From positions 1 through 49,015 of IMG/VR virus record IMGVR_UViG_3300033388_005071: DNA of 49,015 bases, one strand, 5' to 3'. Position 1 is the first letter of the stretch. Each line of letters begins with the position of its first letter. Of this stretch, positions 1-7,814 are shown in pieces. The notes beneath the pieces were generated by a model that had not been told where the DNA came from, made no database searches, and saw only the letters and a list, made by a program, of their open reading frames with translations. The stretch comes from a virus. The position numbers and the translations under genes were made by a program.

Positions 1-57
1 GATTGCGTGATTGCAGCGATGGATAGTTCGGCTGTTTTGAAAAATCGGGGAAAATAA
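1..57 (+). CDS. 3' end of zinc-ribbon protein gene (rest at 48755-48958)
   Basis: This is the last 18 codons plus stop of the gene that is complete at 48755-48958. It is cut here only because the circle was opened inside it. Its TAA overlaps the next ATG as TAATG. Confidence 0.85.
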   Translation, partial: DCVIAAMDSSAVLKNRGK

Positions 58-114
58 TGAAACAAAGAATAGTGACTAAAGATGAGTTGTGGTTGGAATA
101 TAAGAAAGCTATAG
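1..114. repeat. Terminal direct repeat, left copy (circular overlap)
   Basis: Bases 1-114 are identical to 48902-49015. The repeat covers the end of one zinc-ribbon gene and the start of the next gene, so it cuts through an operon and does not sit at an operon boundary. This is what an assembler leaves at the join of a circular or circularly permuted genome. A true short terminal repeat of a linear virion genome is possible but less likely. Confidence 0.9.
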
Positions 115-287
115 ACGCTGGTAATTTTAAGACATTTAAAACCAGAGAGGGTTTCGATGGTTACCTTAGCAGGGAGATTAAAAAGAAGCCAGGGAAAGAG
201 ATTTCTTTTGGGTTTTATGACGGTTACCATATAACTAAATGTATCCTAAAGTTAAGTAAGGAGGATATTTTAAATGCCGATAAATGA
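57..287 (+). CDS. Small hypothetical protein, 76 aa
   Basis: I do not recognise a family. The protein is short, lysine-rich and soluble, with a Trp/Tyr-rich N-terminal helix and no membrane segment. The start overlaps the previous stop as TAATG, and the stop runs 14 nt past the start of the FmdB-like gene, so it is translated as part of the rightward operon that starts at 45487. The first 58 nt are repeated at the end of the window. Confidence 0.75.
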   Translation: MKQRIVTKDELWLEYKKAIDAGNFKTFKTREGFDGYLSREIKKKPGKEISFGFYDGYHITKCILKLSKEDILNADK

Positions 288-489
288 TTATTATTGTAAA
301 CAGTGCGATAAAAAAATAACCGACATATTGAGTACAGAGGAGAAGATACTGTGTCCATATTGTGGTGGTAGGGTTGTAAAATTACCTGGCATTCCTGCTA
401 TTAGATTCAAAGGGTCGGGGTTTTACGCTAATGATTACAGTGGGAAATGTTCTACTGGAAGTTGTATTCCTGCTACTAAGCGGAAATAG
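274..489 (+). CDS. FmdB-type zinc-ribbon protein, 71 aa
   Basis: The N-terminus reads MPINDYYCKQCDKK and a second CPYCGG pair follows about 20 residues later, giving a four-cysteine zinc ribbon. The downstream stretch ending in RFKGSGFYANDY is the usual FmdB-family signature (R-F-x-G-S-G-F/W-Y-x-x-D-Y). FmdB-family proteins are small putative regulators; the role in phage is unknown. A ribosome site AAGGAGG lies before the ATG. It is the last gene of the rightward early operon, followed by a bidirectional terminator. Confidence 0.85.
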   Translation: MPINDYYCKQCDKKITDILSTEEKILCPYCGGRVVKLPGIPAIRFKGSGFYANDYSGKCSTGSCIPATKRK

Positions 490-525
490 AGTCACTCCTA
501 AATTGTTTATTTATATGGGTATAAA

Positions 526-556
526 AAAAAGCAGGAGTTTTTAGCCCCTGCTTTTT
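526..556. terminator. Bidirectional rho-independent terminator
   Basis: AAAAAGCAGG (526-535) pairs with CCTGCTTTTT (547-556) around an 11-nt loop. It lies between two convergent genes and has a T run on the plus strand and an A run (T on the minus transcript) on the other side. It should end both the rightward operon and the leftward amidoligase operon. Confidence 0.9.
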
Positions 557-575
557 CTCTAAAAAGGAAAATTAA

Positions 576-1337
576 TTACAGTTCATAATATCTTGTTATG
601 TATGTTTTTAATAATTTTATTTTCCTATCAATCAATCCTGGCGCCGAATTGATTTCAAAAACCCAACTAAGGTTAGTATCTTTTTCTATGCAACAATCTA
701 CTGCGCCAAAATCCAATCCGGAATTGGTGAGCGCTGCCCTCGCTAATAGCTTAAGTTCTCTATCCGTTTCTGATATTGGAAATCTTTTCATTATCCAGCC
801 GAATTTGAAACTTCTAACCATCTTTGGATAATCTACAAATTTATCCTTGTCCTGGTCTTCTTGTGTTTTTATATTAATCTCCATTATCTTATCTTTGAAA
901 ACGAATATCCTGAACTCATTTTCTTTCTCTATTATTTCTTGTAGATAGTATCCTTTCTTTGCGAATTCGATTACCTTATCTATATCTTCCAGAATATAAA
1001 ATCTCCTTCCTTTAAAATGATTTCTGGGACGAGCAATCACAGGCAGGTTTTCTGGTGTTATATTGAAAGAATTAAATAGTCTTGGTGCCCTAATCCCATC
1101 TGATATTAGTTTTTCCCTGGCGTATATTTTATCTGCGTTTTGATTTATCGCCCATGCTTGATTAATTATATGGTTTACTCTACCATATATTGGGGTAAAG
1201 GAATTTCCATACCTAAAGATTAAATCGAATTCACTATTTACACCCTCTGGTTTATTTGTGTAGGAACAATCCAGGGATTCTGCTATTTTCTGTGCAGTAG
1301 GATGTGTTTTTTTGCTTCCAATCACTAGGGTTCTCAT
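576..1337 (-). CDS. ATP-grasp ligase (RimK-like), 253 aa
   Basis: Predicted to use ATP to activate a carboxylate and join it to an amine. Visible ATP-grasp features: an N-terminal segment to about residue 65, nucleotide-binding basic residues in the PVIARPRNHFKGRR stretch (about 99-112), the adenine-loop stretch YYLQEII (131-136), the ENEFRIFVF strand (140-147), and the metal-binding end with DFGAVD (209-214) and FEINSAPGL (227-235; Glu228 and Asn230). Length is normal for a compact ATP-grasp. Its start overlaps the coiled-coil gene stop as ATGA, and it is the last gene of the leftward operon that also encodes a GS-fold amidoligase and a glutaminase. The substrate is unknown. Confidence 0.88.
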   Translation of the reverse strand: MRTLVIGSKKTHPTAQKIAESLDCSYTNKPEGVNSEFDLIFRYGNSFTPIYGRVNHIINQAWAINQNADKIYAREKLISDGIRAPRLFNSFNITPENLPVIARPRNHFKGRRFYILEDIDKVIEFAKKGYYLQEIIEKENEFRIFVFKDKIMEINIKTQEDQDKDKFVDYPKMVRSFKFGWIMKRFPISETDRELKLLARAALTNSGLDFGAVDCCIEKDTNLSWVFEINSAPGLIDRKIKLLKTYITRYYEL

Positions 1338-1690
1338 ATTCTTTCCGTGAGCTCTATGGATTTTATTTTTCCTTTTATTTCTCCCAGTTTGGAGAAATTT
1401 ATAACCATAATATAATCTATAATTGGTGCTGGTAGATACTGTTGTTTTTTTCCTTGATTCATTCTTCCATACGGAAAATGATTTTGGTACGGTTGTTTTT
1501 CTATTGAGGAGACGCCATCAAAATAATCCATACCAGATGAAATGGTTGTGATATCCGTTTCTACTAGCTCCATACTTCTCGTCAGAACTTCGTCAGTTGT
1601 TTCCAGTTCTTTTATTTTGTCCTTAATTTCTCTTAATTGTGGAAAAAGGGATTTCATTTGTTGTTCTAGTTTCTTTATCCTATCGTCCAT
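1334..1690 (-). CDS. Coiled-coil protein between glutaminase and ATP-grasp genes, 118 aa
   Basis: Residues 1-50 form a strong heptad pattern (LEQQMKSL...REIKDKIKEL), followed by a polar segment and a C-terminal IDYIMVINFSKL stretch that could be a beta strand. No known family is evident. It overlaps both neighbours (TAATG with the glutaminase stop, ATGA with the ATP-grasp start), so its product is probably made in step with the two enzymes. It may be a scaffold or the modified substrate; that is inference. Confidence 0.8.
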   Translation of the reverse strand: MDDRIKKLEQQMKSLFPQLREIKDKIKELETTDEVLTRSMELVETDITTISSGMDYFDGVSSIEKQPYQNHFPYGRMNQGKKQQYLPAPIIDYIMVINFSKLGEIKGKIKSIELTERI

Positions 1691-2424
1691 TATTTTTTCC
1701 CCGCTTTAAAGTTTATTTTCTCTAGCAATTTAATCTCCTTTTTCATTGTTGAGATACAATGAATTTCATGTTTTGGGAGACATAGCAAGTTTGGCTGAGA
1801 AGAAAAGATGTCCTTTGGGTTTATCATGAGCGATGTTCCTGTGAATTCTATTTTTGAAATTCCTATAAGTAACTGTTGTTTATGTATATAGGCTACATCT
1901 AGCGGATTTGTGTCTCGATAAATATAGATATTATCGCTAGCGAATGGTTTTAGTATAAGTGCCTTACTTCCATCTGTATCTTTTATTCCCTTATATATAC
2001 CGTTTTTTTCTACATTTGCAAGGATAAATTCCGAGTCCACTTCTCCCTTAAATTTGTATTTTGGTTTCTTTGTTAAAGCGGATACAACCCCATTGTGGGC
2101 GAGGATATAATTACTAGAATAGATTGGCATATTATTGTTATTATCATGCTGGCTTCCTTCTGTTTTATTCCTAGTATGCAGTATTATTAAATTTTCTGTC
2201 CCATTCAATTTTTTAGATTTCAGGCTTTTCTCAGTCACAATCATATCCCATAAATCACTGCTTTTTACCGGAGCTTTTAGGAGTGTCCTTGTGCCATCTT
2301 TTCTTTCATAATATATGCCTGAAGCATCAGTTCCTCTATCCTCCATTTCCTCCCATGTTTTCTTAATAAGGTCAAGGTCAATCTTTTTTTCTCCGTAATT
2401 AATAAAAAATCCTATTCCACACAT
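1690..2424 (-). CDS. Class II glutamine amidotransferase (NTN hydrolase), 244 aa
   Basis: Releases ammonia from glutamine for a partner ligase. The chosen start gives MCGIGFF, placing the catalytic Cys at position 2, to be exposed after Met removal; a reading five codons longer would bury it. The ribosome site GAAGGAG sits 6 nt before this ATG. Other class II landmarks are EDRGTDASG, LHTRNKTEG, ILAHNGVVS and VDSEFI in the usual order. It starts 1 nt after the amidoligase stop. The ammonia is probably used by the neighbouring amidoligase or ATP-grasp enzyme. Confidence 0.92.
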   Translation of the reverse strand: MCGIGFFINYGEKKIDLDLIKKTWEEMEDRGTDASGIYYERKDGTRTLLKAPVKSSDLWDMIVTEKSLKSKKLNGTENLIILHTRNKTEGSQHDNNNNMPIYSSNYILAHNGVVSALTKKPKYKFKGEVDSEFILANVEKNGIYKGIKDTDGSKALILKPFASDNIYIYRDTNPLDVAYIHKQQLLIGISKIEFTGTSLMINPKDIFSSQPNLLCLPKHEIHCISTMKKEIKLLEKINFKAGKK

Positions 2425-2425
2425 A

Positions 2426-4918
2426 TTATTCTCCTTCATTTGTATTGCTTGATATAAAATTATGTACTATTCTACCGGCTGCTGGTGGTCGTATACGGGA
2501 AGAATTGTACTGAGCGAATGCGCTTCCTGATTCAATCGAAATATTTGCGGTTTCTACTGGAGCTTCCCAACGAACTCCCACTTCCTCAGCATTAACTTCA
2601 CGATTAATTGGAAGTATTTGATAATCTTTAAACTGCATATAATTATGTTCGGTTATAAAATTATTAATTTCTTTTTTAACTTTGATAAGTAGCCTCCTCA
2701 CCATGTATTTTGAATATTTTTTATCAAACAACGCATACTTGCTATGTTTTATTTCTATTAGATTTGAATATAGCCCGTAAAGAAAAATGCTTTCTAAATC
2801 AATATTATTAAAATGTACCTCTGCTTCGTTATTTTTTTTCTTGGTATTCGGAATGATGAGTTTTCCTAACAAATATTCAGCATCATAATGGGTTAATAAT
2901 TCTTTAACAGCCAACACATCATTTCCCTTCTTTGCAGATACACAGAATTTAGACAAAAAATATGGATTCTCTGGTCTAACAACTTGACCTCCTACTGGGG
3001 ATTCATATAAATAAAGACACAGCGGAAAGTTTTTCCCGAATTTGGTTTTTTTAGCGTAAAGGGTTGTGCAGTATTCTGAGATTAAATCGGAATATTTCTC
3101 ATTAATCATTTCCTCAAGAGAACCGATATTTTCTATATCAATTATATTTCTATTTCCCGAAATATCTTCTTGAATAAAGAATTTATGTTCTACGCCTTTT
3201 CTGATGTTCCAATTATTAAGCATGTCTTGTAAGAAAATATTTTGTTTAGTACCGTAGAAATAATTTAATAATCTTGCTGTGTCTTTTTTTGATAGAAATT
3301 TATTATAATCTCTTTCACCTGGGGGGTCTTGATATATGAAGGAACCGCCATTCCTATAAAGTTCTATTATTTTTTCAGAAAGAGCAAGACACATTTTAAA
3401 TACCAACTCTGTCAATCCTTTGTCCGCTATAAATGATGGTAAACTCCTGTATTCAACTCCATGGTTTTTAAATCTAAATGAAGATGGGCGTTCATAATTT
3501 GAATAAGATATTTTTTCTTTGAATGATTTCGTCAGCCCACGAAGGAGAGTTATGGCTTCTCTTTGGATATTTCTTGAATGAATATTTATTTTTTCTACTA
3601 AGGTATTGCGATTCATTGTTCTTTCTACGTGTAAAGTTGAGAAATCTCTCCAACATCTAATTGCGCCTGTCATATTTATCTTCATTGGGTAATACAGGAA
3701 ATCATCCAGGAGTTTTCCTAGATATTTCATTGCATTTGTGTTTTGCATTTTCCGCCAGAATTCTCCACCAAAATGGACATGCCCACCGATTGAAACGCTG
3801 AAGCCACCACCTGTCTCAAAGAATACTGCTTCATTTGTTCGTGTTTCGCCAAGTGCTGTCTCTGTATCATTTTTTACTCTTTTTAGTAAGTACTCTATGT
3901 GATTTGTTATTACCATAGGATTTGTTGATGGAGTTGGTCTCAATTCCCCCGTTTCACTGTGTCCATCTAATCCAAGTTTTTTATCAACCAGGGAGGTAAA
4001 GATAGAATTAGCTGAAATTAATGGATAGGAAAGCATCGGAAGTTTCCTGTCTCTTCCGTTTTGTTTTTCACTATTTGCTGGGTATATATTAAATTCTGGG
4101 TCAGCTCCGATAATTGTAGAGAAATCTGAGATATCTTTTAGGAGTGATTTAGTTTTGACTGGTATCCATGTTGAAAATATTGCGTTAATCTCATCAACAA
4201 TTCTTTCTGCCGCTAACCTATCTATTCCTGATAAGACTATTTTTCTGTCAACATCTAAGAAGGCTTCCCTAATTACTGTTCCAGAGCTTCCTTCAACATG
4301 TATTTTTTGCATATTATATAGAAAGAAAAACATATTATTAGTTTGAATACCAATAAGGACTCTCTTTCCTGTATCCTCTCGTGCATTATCCATTAATGGT
4401 ATGTATGGCCCCTCTAATTTAACGTAAATTTTCTTGGTTACGTAACTTTTTATTTCAGTAGCTAAAACCTCAAGTAATGAATGAGCTGTTCTCTGTGTAC
4501 TTCTCTTCGCAAAATAAGTAGTGCACGTTGATTTATCTATTTCCTCTGATAATGTATAGAAATCATAAGATGTGTCCGACAGTGTGGTTCCATATATATA
4601 TCTGGCTAATTCCAGAAAGGTTATTGTTCTTATTATTGTTTTTTTATTTCCTCTTTTCTCAGAATTATTTTCTACAAAAGCCCCAATTCTCTTTACAGAT
4701 GAATCAAAATTTCTGAATCCGGCATTCCTATAGAAATCACCAAATTGCCCAGTAAATATTATTTTATTTTCCTTATCTTCATTAAAGAATTTTATTATGT
4801 CTGGGTTTGGCGATAGGTTTCCATATTCCCCGAATGAATTCACCCTACTTGTTCTCATAACTATCATCGGTGAAACCATTATGCCCTTTTCCCTGTCTAA
4901 AGCTGTCACTTTTTTCAT
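2426..4918 (-). CDS. Glutamine-synthetase-fold amidoligase (phiEco32-like COOH-NH2 ligase), 830 aa
   Basis: Predicted ATP-dependent enzyme that forms amide bonds. The catalytic module lies at about residues 265-500: GADPEF (271-276), LDGHSETGELRP (317-328), the hallmark GGHVHFG (378-384), and GVEYRSLPSF (487-496), which matches the metal- and ATP-binding Glu/His/Arg pattern of GS-like amidoligases. About 260 residues precede it and 330 follow it with no recognised domain. Start overlaps the zinc-ribbon gene by ATGA. Families of this kind are known from phiEco32-like phages next to class II glutaminase and ATP-grasp genes, as here. The target (cell wall peptide, small molecule or protein) cannot be read from the sequence. 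Confidence 0.88.
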   Translation of the reverse strand: MKKVTALDREKGIMVSPMIVMRTSRVNSFGEYGNLSPNPDIIKFFNEDKENKIIFTGQFGDFYRNAGFRNFDSSVKRIGAFVENNSEKRGNKKTIIRTITFLELARYIYGTTLSDTSYDFYTLSEEIDKSTCTTYFAKRSTQRTAHSLLEVLATEIKSYVTKKIYVKLEGPYIPLMDNAREDTGKRVLIGIQTNNMFFFLYNMQKIHVEGSSGTVIREAFLDVDRKIVLSGIDRLAAERIVDEINAIFSTWIPVKTKSLLKDISDFSTIIGADPEFNIYPANSEKQNGRDRKLPMLSYPLISANSIFTSLVDKKLGLDGHSETGELRPTPSTNPMVITNHIEYLLKRVKNDTETALGETRTNEAVFFETGGGFSVSIGGHVHFGGEFWRKMQNTNAMKYLGKLLDDFLYYPMKINMTGAIRCWRDFSTLHVERTMNRNTLVEKINIHSRNIQREAITLLRGLTKSFKEKISYSNYERPSSFRFKNHGVEYRSLPSFIADKGLTELVFKMCLALSEKIIELYRNGGSFIYQDPPGERDYNKFLSKKDTARLLNYFYGTKQNIFLQDMLNNWNIRKGVEHKFFIQEDISGNRNIIDIENIGSLEEMINEKYSDLISEYCTTLYAKKTKFGKNFPLCLYLYESPVGGQVVRPENPYFLSKFCVSAKKGNDVLAVKELLTHYDAEYLLGKLIIPNTKKKNNEAEVHFNNIDLESIFLYGLYSNLIEIKHSKYALFDKKYSKYMVRRLLIKVKKEINNFITEHNYMQFKDYQILPINREVNAEEVGVRWEAPVETANISIESGSAFAQYNSSRIRPPAAGRIVHNFISSNTNEGE

Positions 4919-5478
4919 ACTGTTCTCCTTTGATAAAATTTATCAATTATTATTCTTCCTTCTGTTCTTATAAAAGAATGTTTTGCATAACCTTTTACTA
5001 ACGTATGGAATCTCTCTGGTATTGTATCAATAATTCTTTTTCCTGTTGCCACCTTGTTTCCATCCAACCTTATTGTTGGCGGGCACATAAGAACAAATTT
5101 ACCGAATATTAAATAATATTTTATAAACATGTATCTATTTTTTCTCATTGATACTAACGAAACATTGCAAAATTCCTTTTCTTCTTTATTGAATTTTATG
5201 ATATCCTTTTTTTGAGATAGAACTGTCACACTCTTAGATTTGTCAAACACCGTATACCATTCCATCATATTTACAAAATAATTATTCAAAAAATCCTGGT
5301 TATCATATATGTTACTATATTCTCCACCGTAATTCCACCTGTCTTCGCTATATTCCCTCTGATGTTTTTCTGCGACTGTTTCAACATAAGAACATCTTGA
5401 GCACCAATAACCCCCCAACGCCTCATCGAATACTAAGGAATATTCGCTGCAATTTGGGCACTTTGAATTAAATCCCAT
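4915..5478 (-). CDS. Zinc-ribbon protein of amidoligase operon, 187 aa
   Basis: Two CxxC pairs near the N-terminus (KCPNCSEY and YWCSRCSY) make a zinc ribbon, followed by about 150 residues of mixed, aromatic-rich sequence with no family I recognise. A GGAGG site lies before the ATG, the start overlaps the upstream stop as TAATG, and the stop overlaps the amidoligase start as ATGA. The placement makes it a candidate partner of the amidoligase. Confidence 0.8.
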   Translation of the reverse strand: MGFNSKCPNCSEYSLVFDEALGGYWCSRCSYVETVAEKHQREYSEDRWNYGGEYSNIYDNQDFLNNYFVNMMEWYTVFDKSKSVTVLSQKKDIIKFNKEEKEFCNVSLVSMRKNRYMFIKYYLIFGKFVLMCPPTIRLDGNKVATGKRIIDTIPERFHTLVKGYAKHSFIRTEGRIIIDKFYQRRTV

Positions 5479-5675
5479 TATCTCCCTCCAATAGTATAGA
5501 TTTTTGTTTCCTTGTCAGCGAGGACGAATTCATTCTCAATTTCCTCAAGGTTGTAGATAAAGATTCCGCCAGAGAGTTGTACGATAAAATGTCGCTTGGT
5601 TTTTTTACATTTCTCAATGAGACATGAAGCAATATGTGGGAACCAAAGATATTCTCTCTTAAATTCCCCCGACAT
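5478..5675 (-). CDS. Hypothetical protein, 65 aa
   Basis: The C-terminal half reads like a small beta-rich domain (HFIVQLSGGIFIYNL, then EFVLADKETKIYTIGG). The ATG has AAGGAG at an 8-nt spacing, and the stop overlaps the next gene as TAATG. A second frame starting at 5707 also has a good ribosome site (GGGAGG) but gives a composition unlike a normal protein and breaks the stop-start coupling, so I chose this frame. The two may reflect an old or assembly frameshift. Confidence 0.6.
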   Translation of the reverse strand: MSGEFKREYLWFPHIASCLIEKCKKTKRHFIVQLSGGIFIYNLEEIENEFVLADKETKIYTIGGR

Positions 5676-5703
5676 GCCGGTGGCTCCTTATGCTTAAATT
5701 TTC

Positions 5704-5907
5704 TCATTCTTTTTCCTCCCTTTCTAATTCAATTAATAAATTAGTAATCTCTGTTGATATAAAAAGTTTAACATCCACTCCTGCTTCTGCAATAAGATAT
5801 TTATGTCCAAACTCAACGTAATATCTTCCGCTTATGATTTTTATTACCAACCTCACTTCTCCTGTTGGTGGTAACTCGGTTGCCATGTTTAATTCTTGTT
5901 TACTCAT
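5704..5907 (-). CDS. Hypothetical protein, 67 aa
   Basis: Unrecognised small protein with a central beta-rich stretch (EVRLVIKIISGRYYVEFG) and an acidic C-terminal helix. I chose the start MSKQEL because GGAGAG lies just before it; a start seven codons upstream lacks a site. It overlaps the previous gene end by a few bases. Confidence 0.65.
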   Translation of the reverse strand: MSKQELNMATELPPTGEVRLVIKIISGRYYVEFGHKYLIAEAGVDVKLFISTEITNLLIELEREEKE

Positions 5908-6109
5908 TTTTCTCTCCAAAATCAACATTTACTACAAACTTTCCTCTCTCTGGCTTCTTGTTTAGAGAATCCTTCTTTTGTTCTGTCCATACTTCGTTTG
6001 CTACAATGTTTTGGTCAATTTTATCTAACTCCGCTGCTATTATTTTTTCCGCATCTTTTTCGGGAACCACGAGAGTCAGTAAAATATCATATGTTTTTGT
6101 CTTCATCAT
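5900..6109 (-). CDS. Hypothetical protein, 69 aa
   Basis: Unrecognised; a ferredoxin-like strand-helix start (TYDILLTLVVPEKDAEKIIAAEL) and a charged tail. Two ATGs stand side by side; the second (at 6106) has the better spacing to GGGGG, so the protein may begin MKTKTYD. Overlaps the end of the gene before it. Confidence 0.6.
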   Translation of the reverse strand: MMKTKTYDILLTLVVPEKDAEKIIAAELDKIDQNIVANEVWTEQKKDSLNKKPERGKFVVNVDFGEKNE

Positions 6110-6311
6110 AGCCCCCTAATTCCTCAATTATTTCCTTTAATAGTTTTATTTCTGTTTCATAATCCCACACCGCCTCTGCTTTTGTTATATCCATAGCCGG
6201 ATATATCTTGTATATTTCCTTCTTTGCTTCCAGTGGAGTTTCAGCGTAAACAATCATATTTTTAGAGGCGGTATAAGTTACCCTAAATCTTTTTTCATTC
6301 TTTTTACTCAT
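6087..6311 (-). CDS. Hypothetical protein, 74 aa
   Basis: Starts MSKKNEKRFRVTYTASK. The start was set by AGGAG eight bases upstream; the reading frame is open further upstream but without a site. The sequence has a strand-helix pattern (FRVTYTASKNMIVYAETPLEAKKEIYKIYP) like small alpha/beta domains that occur singly in many phages. Function unknown. Confidence 0.65.
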   Translation of the reverse strand: MSKKNEKRFRVTYTASKNMIVYAETPLEAKKEIYKIYPAMDITKAEAVWDYETEIKLLKEIIEELGGYDEDKNI

Positions 6312-6322
6312 TGTTCTCACTC

Positions 6323-6475
6323 CTAAATTATTGCTACAGCGATAGTCAATAGAATCCAAAGAGCCAAAGCAATAAGTGCCTTCATTCTACCAACGCCACG
6401 CTCAACGTTTACTATCATAATAAACGCACAGAAACCAGTGATTAAAACACAGATAGTAACTGCTAAACTTTTCAT
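6323..6475 (-). CDS. Small membrane protein, 50 aa, two transmembrane segments
   Basis: Residues about 3-21 and 31-50 are strongly hydrophobic, separated by a short charged loop (VERGVGRMK). The start MKSLAVTIC has GGAGG at an 8-nt spacing. No family recognised. It is one of four two-helix or hydrophobic miniproteins in this operon. Confidence 0.65.
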   Translation of the reverse strand: MKSLAVTICVLITGFCAFIMIVNVERGVGRMKALIALALWILLTIAVAII

Positions 6476-6476
6476 T

Positions 6477-6932
6477 TTATGAACCTCCACCAATAGCTTT
6501 TGCAACTGGATAGCCAAGTGTCCATTTTTCAAGTTTACCCCAATTGGATGGGCTATATCCATATTCTTTTATTATTAATTCACGTGCCTGATTTTCATTT
6601 TCCGCAACGGCAAATGCTAATCCTCCAAAATAATCAGGGCAAAATTCTGTCCAAATAAATAACGTTGCGTGTTCCATTTTTGCTTCGCTTTTTGGCTCAT
6701 CTCTTTCTTCAAGTTGTTTCTCTAATTCCTCTACTCTTTTTCCGAGATATTCTACTGTGTTTTCTTTCATTGCTTTACTTTCTTTATTAATACGTACTAA
6801 TATTTGTTGACGGATAATTTGGATGGGATATGTGGCGTCCCTGTTATTTTTATGAAGAGTCTGTTCAAGGTTACGTGTGAGCTCATTTATTCTCTTTAAT
6901 AAGTCCAATTCATTCTGTGATAAACAATTCAT
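6477..6932 (-). CDS. Coiled-coil protein with C-terminal alpha/beta segment, 151 aa
   Basis: Residues 1-80 are helical and include a clear coiled coil (YLGKRVEELEKQLEERDE). From about residue 88 the sequence changes to ATLFIWTEFCPDYFGG...ENENQARELI, a strand-helix pattern that looks like a separate small domain. Preceded by GGAGG; start overlaps the previous gene's stop. Function unknown. Confidence 0.7.
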   Translation of the reverse strand: MNCLSQNELDLLKRINELTRNLEQTLHKNNRDATYPIQIIRQQILVRINKESKAMKENTVEYLGKRVEELEKQLEERDEPKSEAKMEHATLFIWTEFCPDYFGGLAFAVAENENQARELIIKEYGYSPSNWGKLEKWTLGYPVAKAIGGGS

Positions 6933-7108
6933 TTTAATTCCTCCTTGTTTTCAGAAAAACTTAATGGTATTTTTCCTAGTATACCATAAATTTTATTTAT
7001 CATCTCTTCTACTCTACCACAGCAGGCAGGCGGGGTTTCATACTCTGCTATTGTTTGATAAATTTTGCTAAGTAATTCACAAATTTCTACTCTTTGTTCT
7101 GGTGTCAT
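6929..7108 (-). CDS. Small helical protein, 59 aa
   Basis: Begins MTPEQRVEICELLSKIYQ; helical throughout with a Cys-Cys pair (PPACCGRVEE) in the turn. The start has AGGAGG at a 9-nt spacing and lies 1 nt after the upstream stop. Function unknown. Confidence 0.65.
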   Translation of the reverse strand: MTPEQRVEICELLSKIYQTIAEYETPPACCGRVEEMINKIYGILGKIPLSFSENKEELK

Positions 7109-7109
7109 T

Positions 7110-7481
7110 TTAATATTCCTCCTCTTTTTCTTCATCAACGAGAGTTACATTTTCTGGAATACGGAATTCTTTTCCCAGTTCCTTTGCCAGTAATCGCAAT
7201 TGGCACTCTATATCATCTATTTGTATAAGTAGCCTATCTGTTAACGATTTTTCCTCATAAGTGCGATAATGTTTTTTCTTTTTAGTATCCCATGGTTTTT
7301 CCCATTTCAAACCAATGTATTTTTCTAAACTTACGAGTCTTTCTCTTAATGTTTCTACTCTTCTTAATGTTCCTCCACTTTCAGAAAGACAATGGTGACT
7401 CGAATAGTTTTCTGTTTTCCTTAACCATTCTAAGCCGACAGATTCTTCTAAACTTTTCAATCTTTTCTTTAATTTACTCAT
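7110..7481 (-). CDS. Coiled-coil protein with duplicated LKxRLxSLE motif, 123 aa
   Basis: The motif LKKRLKSLEESVGLEW near the N-terminus is repeated as LRERLVSLEKYIGLKW about 40 residues later, and a third copy of the same motif occurs in the separate gene at 10564-10782. A C-terminal acidic helix ends in EEKEEEY. Ribosome site AAGGAGG. Probably an oligomerising helical protein; function unknown. Confidence 0.7.
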   Translation of the reverse strand: MSKLKKRLKSLEESVGLEWLRKTENYSSHHCLSESGGTLRRVETLRERLVSLEKYIGLKWEKPWDTKKKKHYRTYEEKSLTDRLLIQIDDIECQLRLLAKELGKEFRIPENVTLVDEEKEEEY

Positions 7482-7482
7482 T

Positions 7483-7629
7483 TTAATTCCTCCTTCTTTC
7501 CCTATAATCTATAATTAGAAATCCCCAACCAACCCCGCCGATAAGACCAGCGAAAAATGCCGGCATTATCTTAAAGTGAATCATTATACTCTGAGTGAAT
7601 AGAATAATAATAAATAATGCTGTTCTCAT
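7483..7629 (-). CDS. Small membrane protein, 48 aa
   Basis: Starts MRTALFIIILFTQSIM and has a second hydrophobic Gly-rich stretch (FFAGLIGGVGWGFLII), ending in a basic tail (DYRERRRN). AGGAG lies before the ATG; the start overlaps the previous gene's stop as ATGA. Two-helix membrane miniprotein of unknown role. Confidence 0.6.
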   Translation of the reverse strand: MRTALFIIILFTQSIMIHFKIMPAFFAGLIGGVGWGFLIIDYRERRRN

Positions 7630-7802
7630 TTTAATTCTCCTGTTTTGAAATTCTCTAACAAGGTATTAAATTTTTTGCTACAATATTTACATAAATCTAG
7701 GGAAATCGCAACACCATGTTCATCATGTATCTTTATCGTGCTTGCGTAATACTCTTTTTTTGTCATTTTTACCCCGCACCTATCACAAAAATATTTAACC
7801 AT
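7626..7802 (-). CDS. Zinc-ribbon miniprotein, 58 aa
   Basis: CDRCG near the N-terminus and CKYC about 30 residues later form a four-cysteine zinc site. The ribosome site AAAGGAGG precedes the ATG and the stop overlaps the next gene as ATGA. One of many small zinc proteins in this genome; function unknown. Confidence 0.65.
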   Translation of the reverse strand: MVKYFCDRCGVKMTKKEYYASTIKIHDEHGVAISLDLCKYCSKKFNTLLENFKTGELK

Positions 7803-7814
7803 TTAATTCCTCCT

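Noticed and set aside
5468-5707. 79-aa minus-strand frame as the main gene
   Set aside because: Composition is unlike a folded protein and the alternative frame is coupled to the next gene by TAATG.
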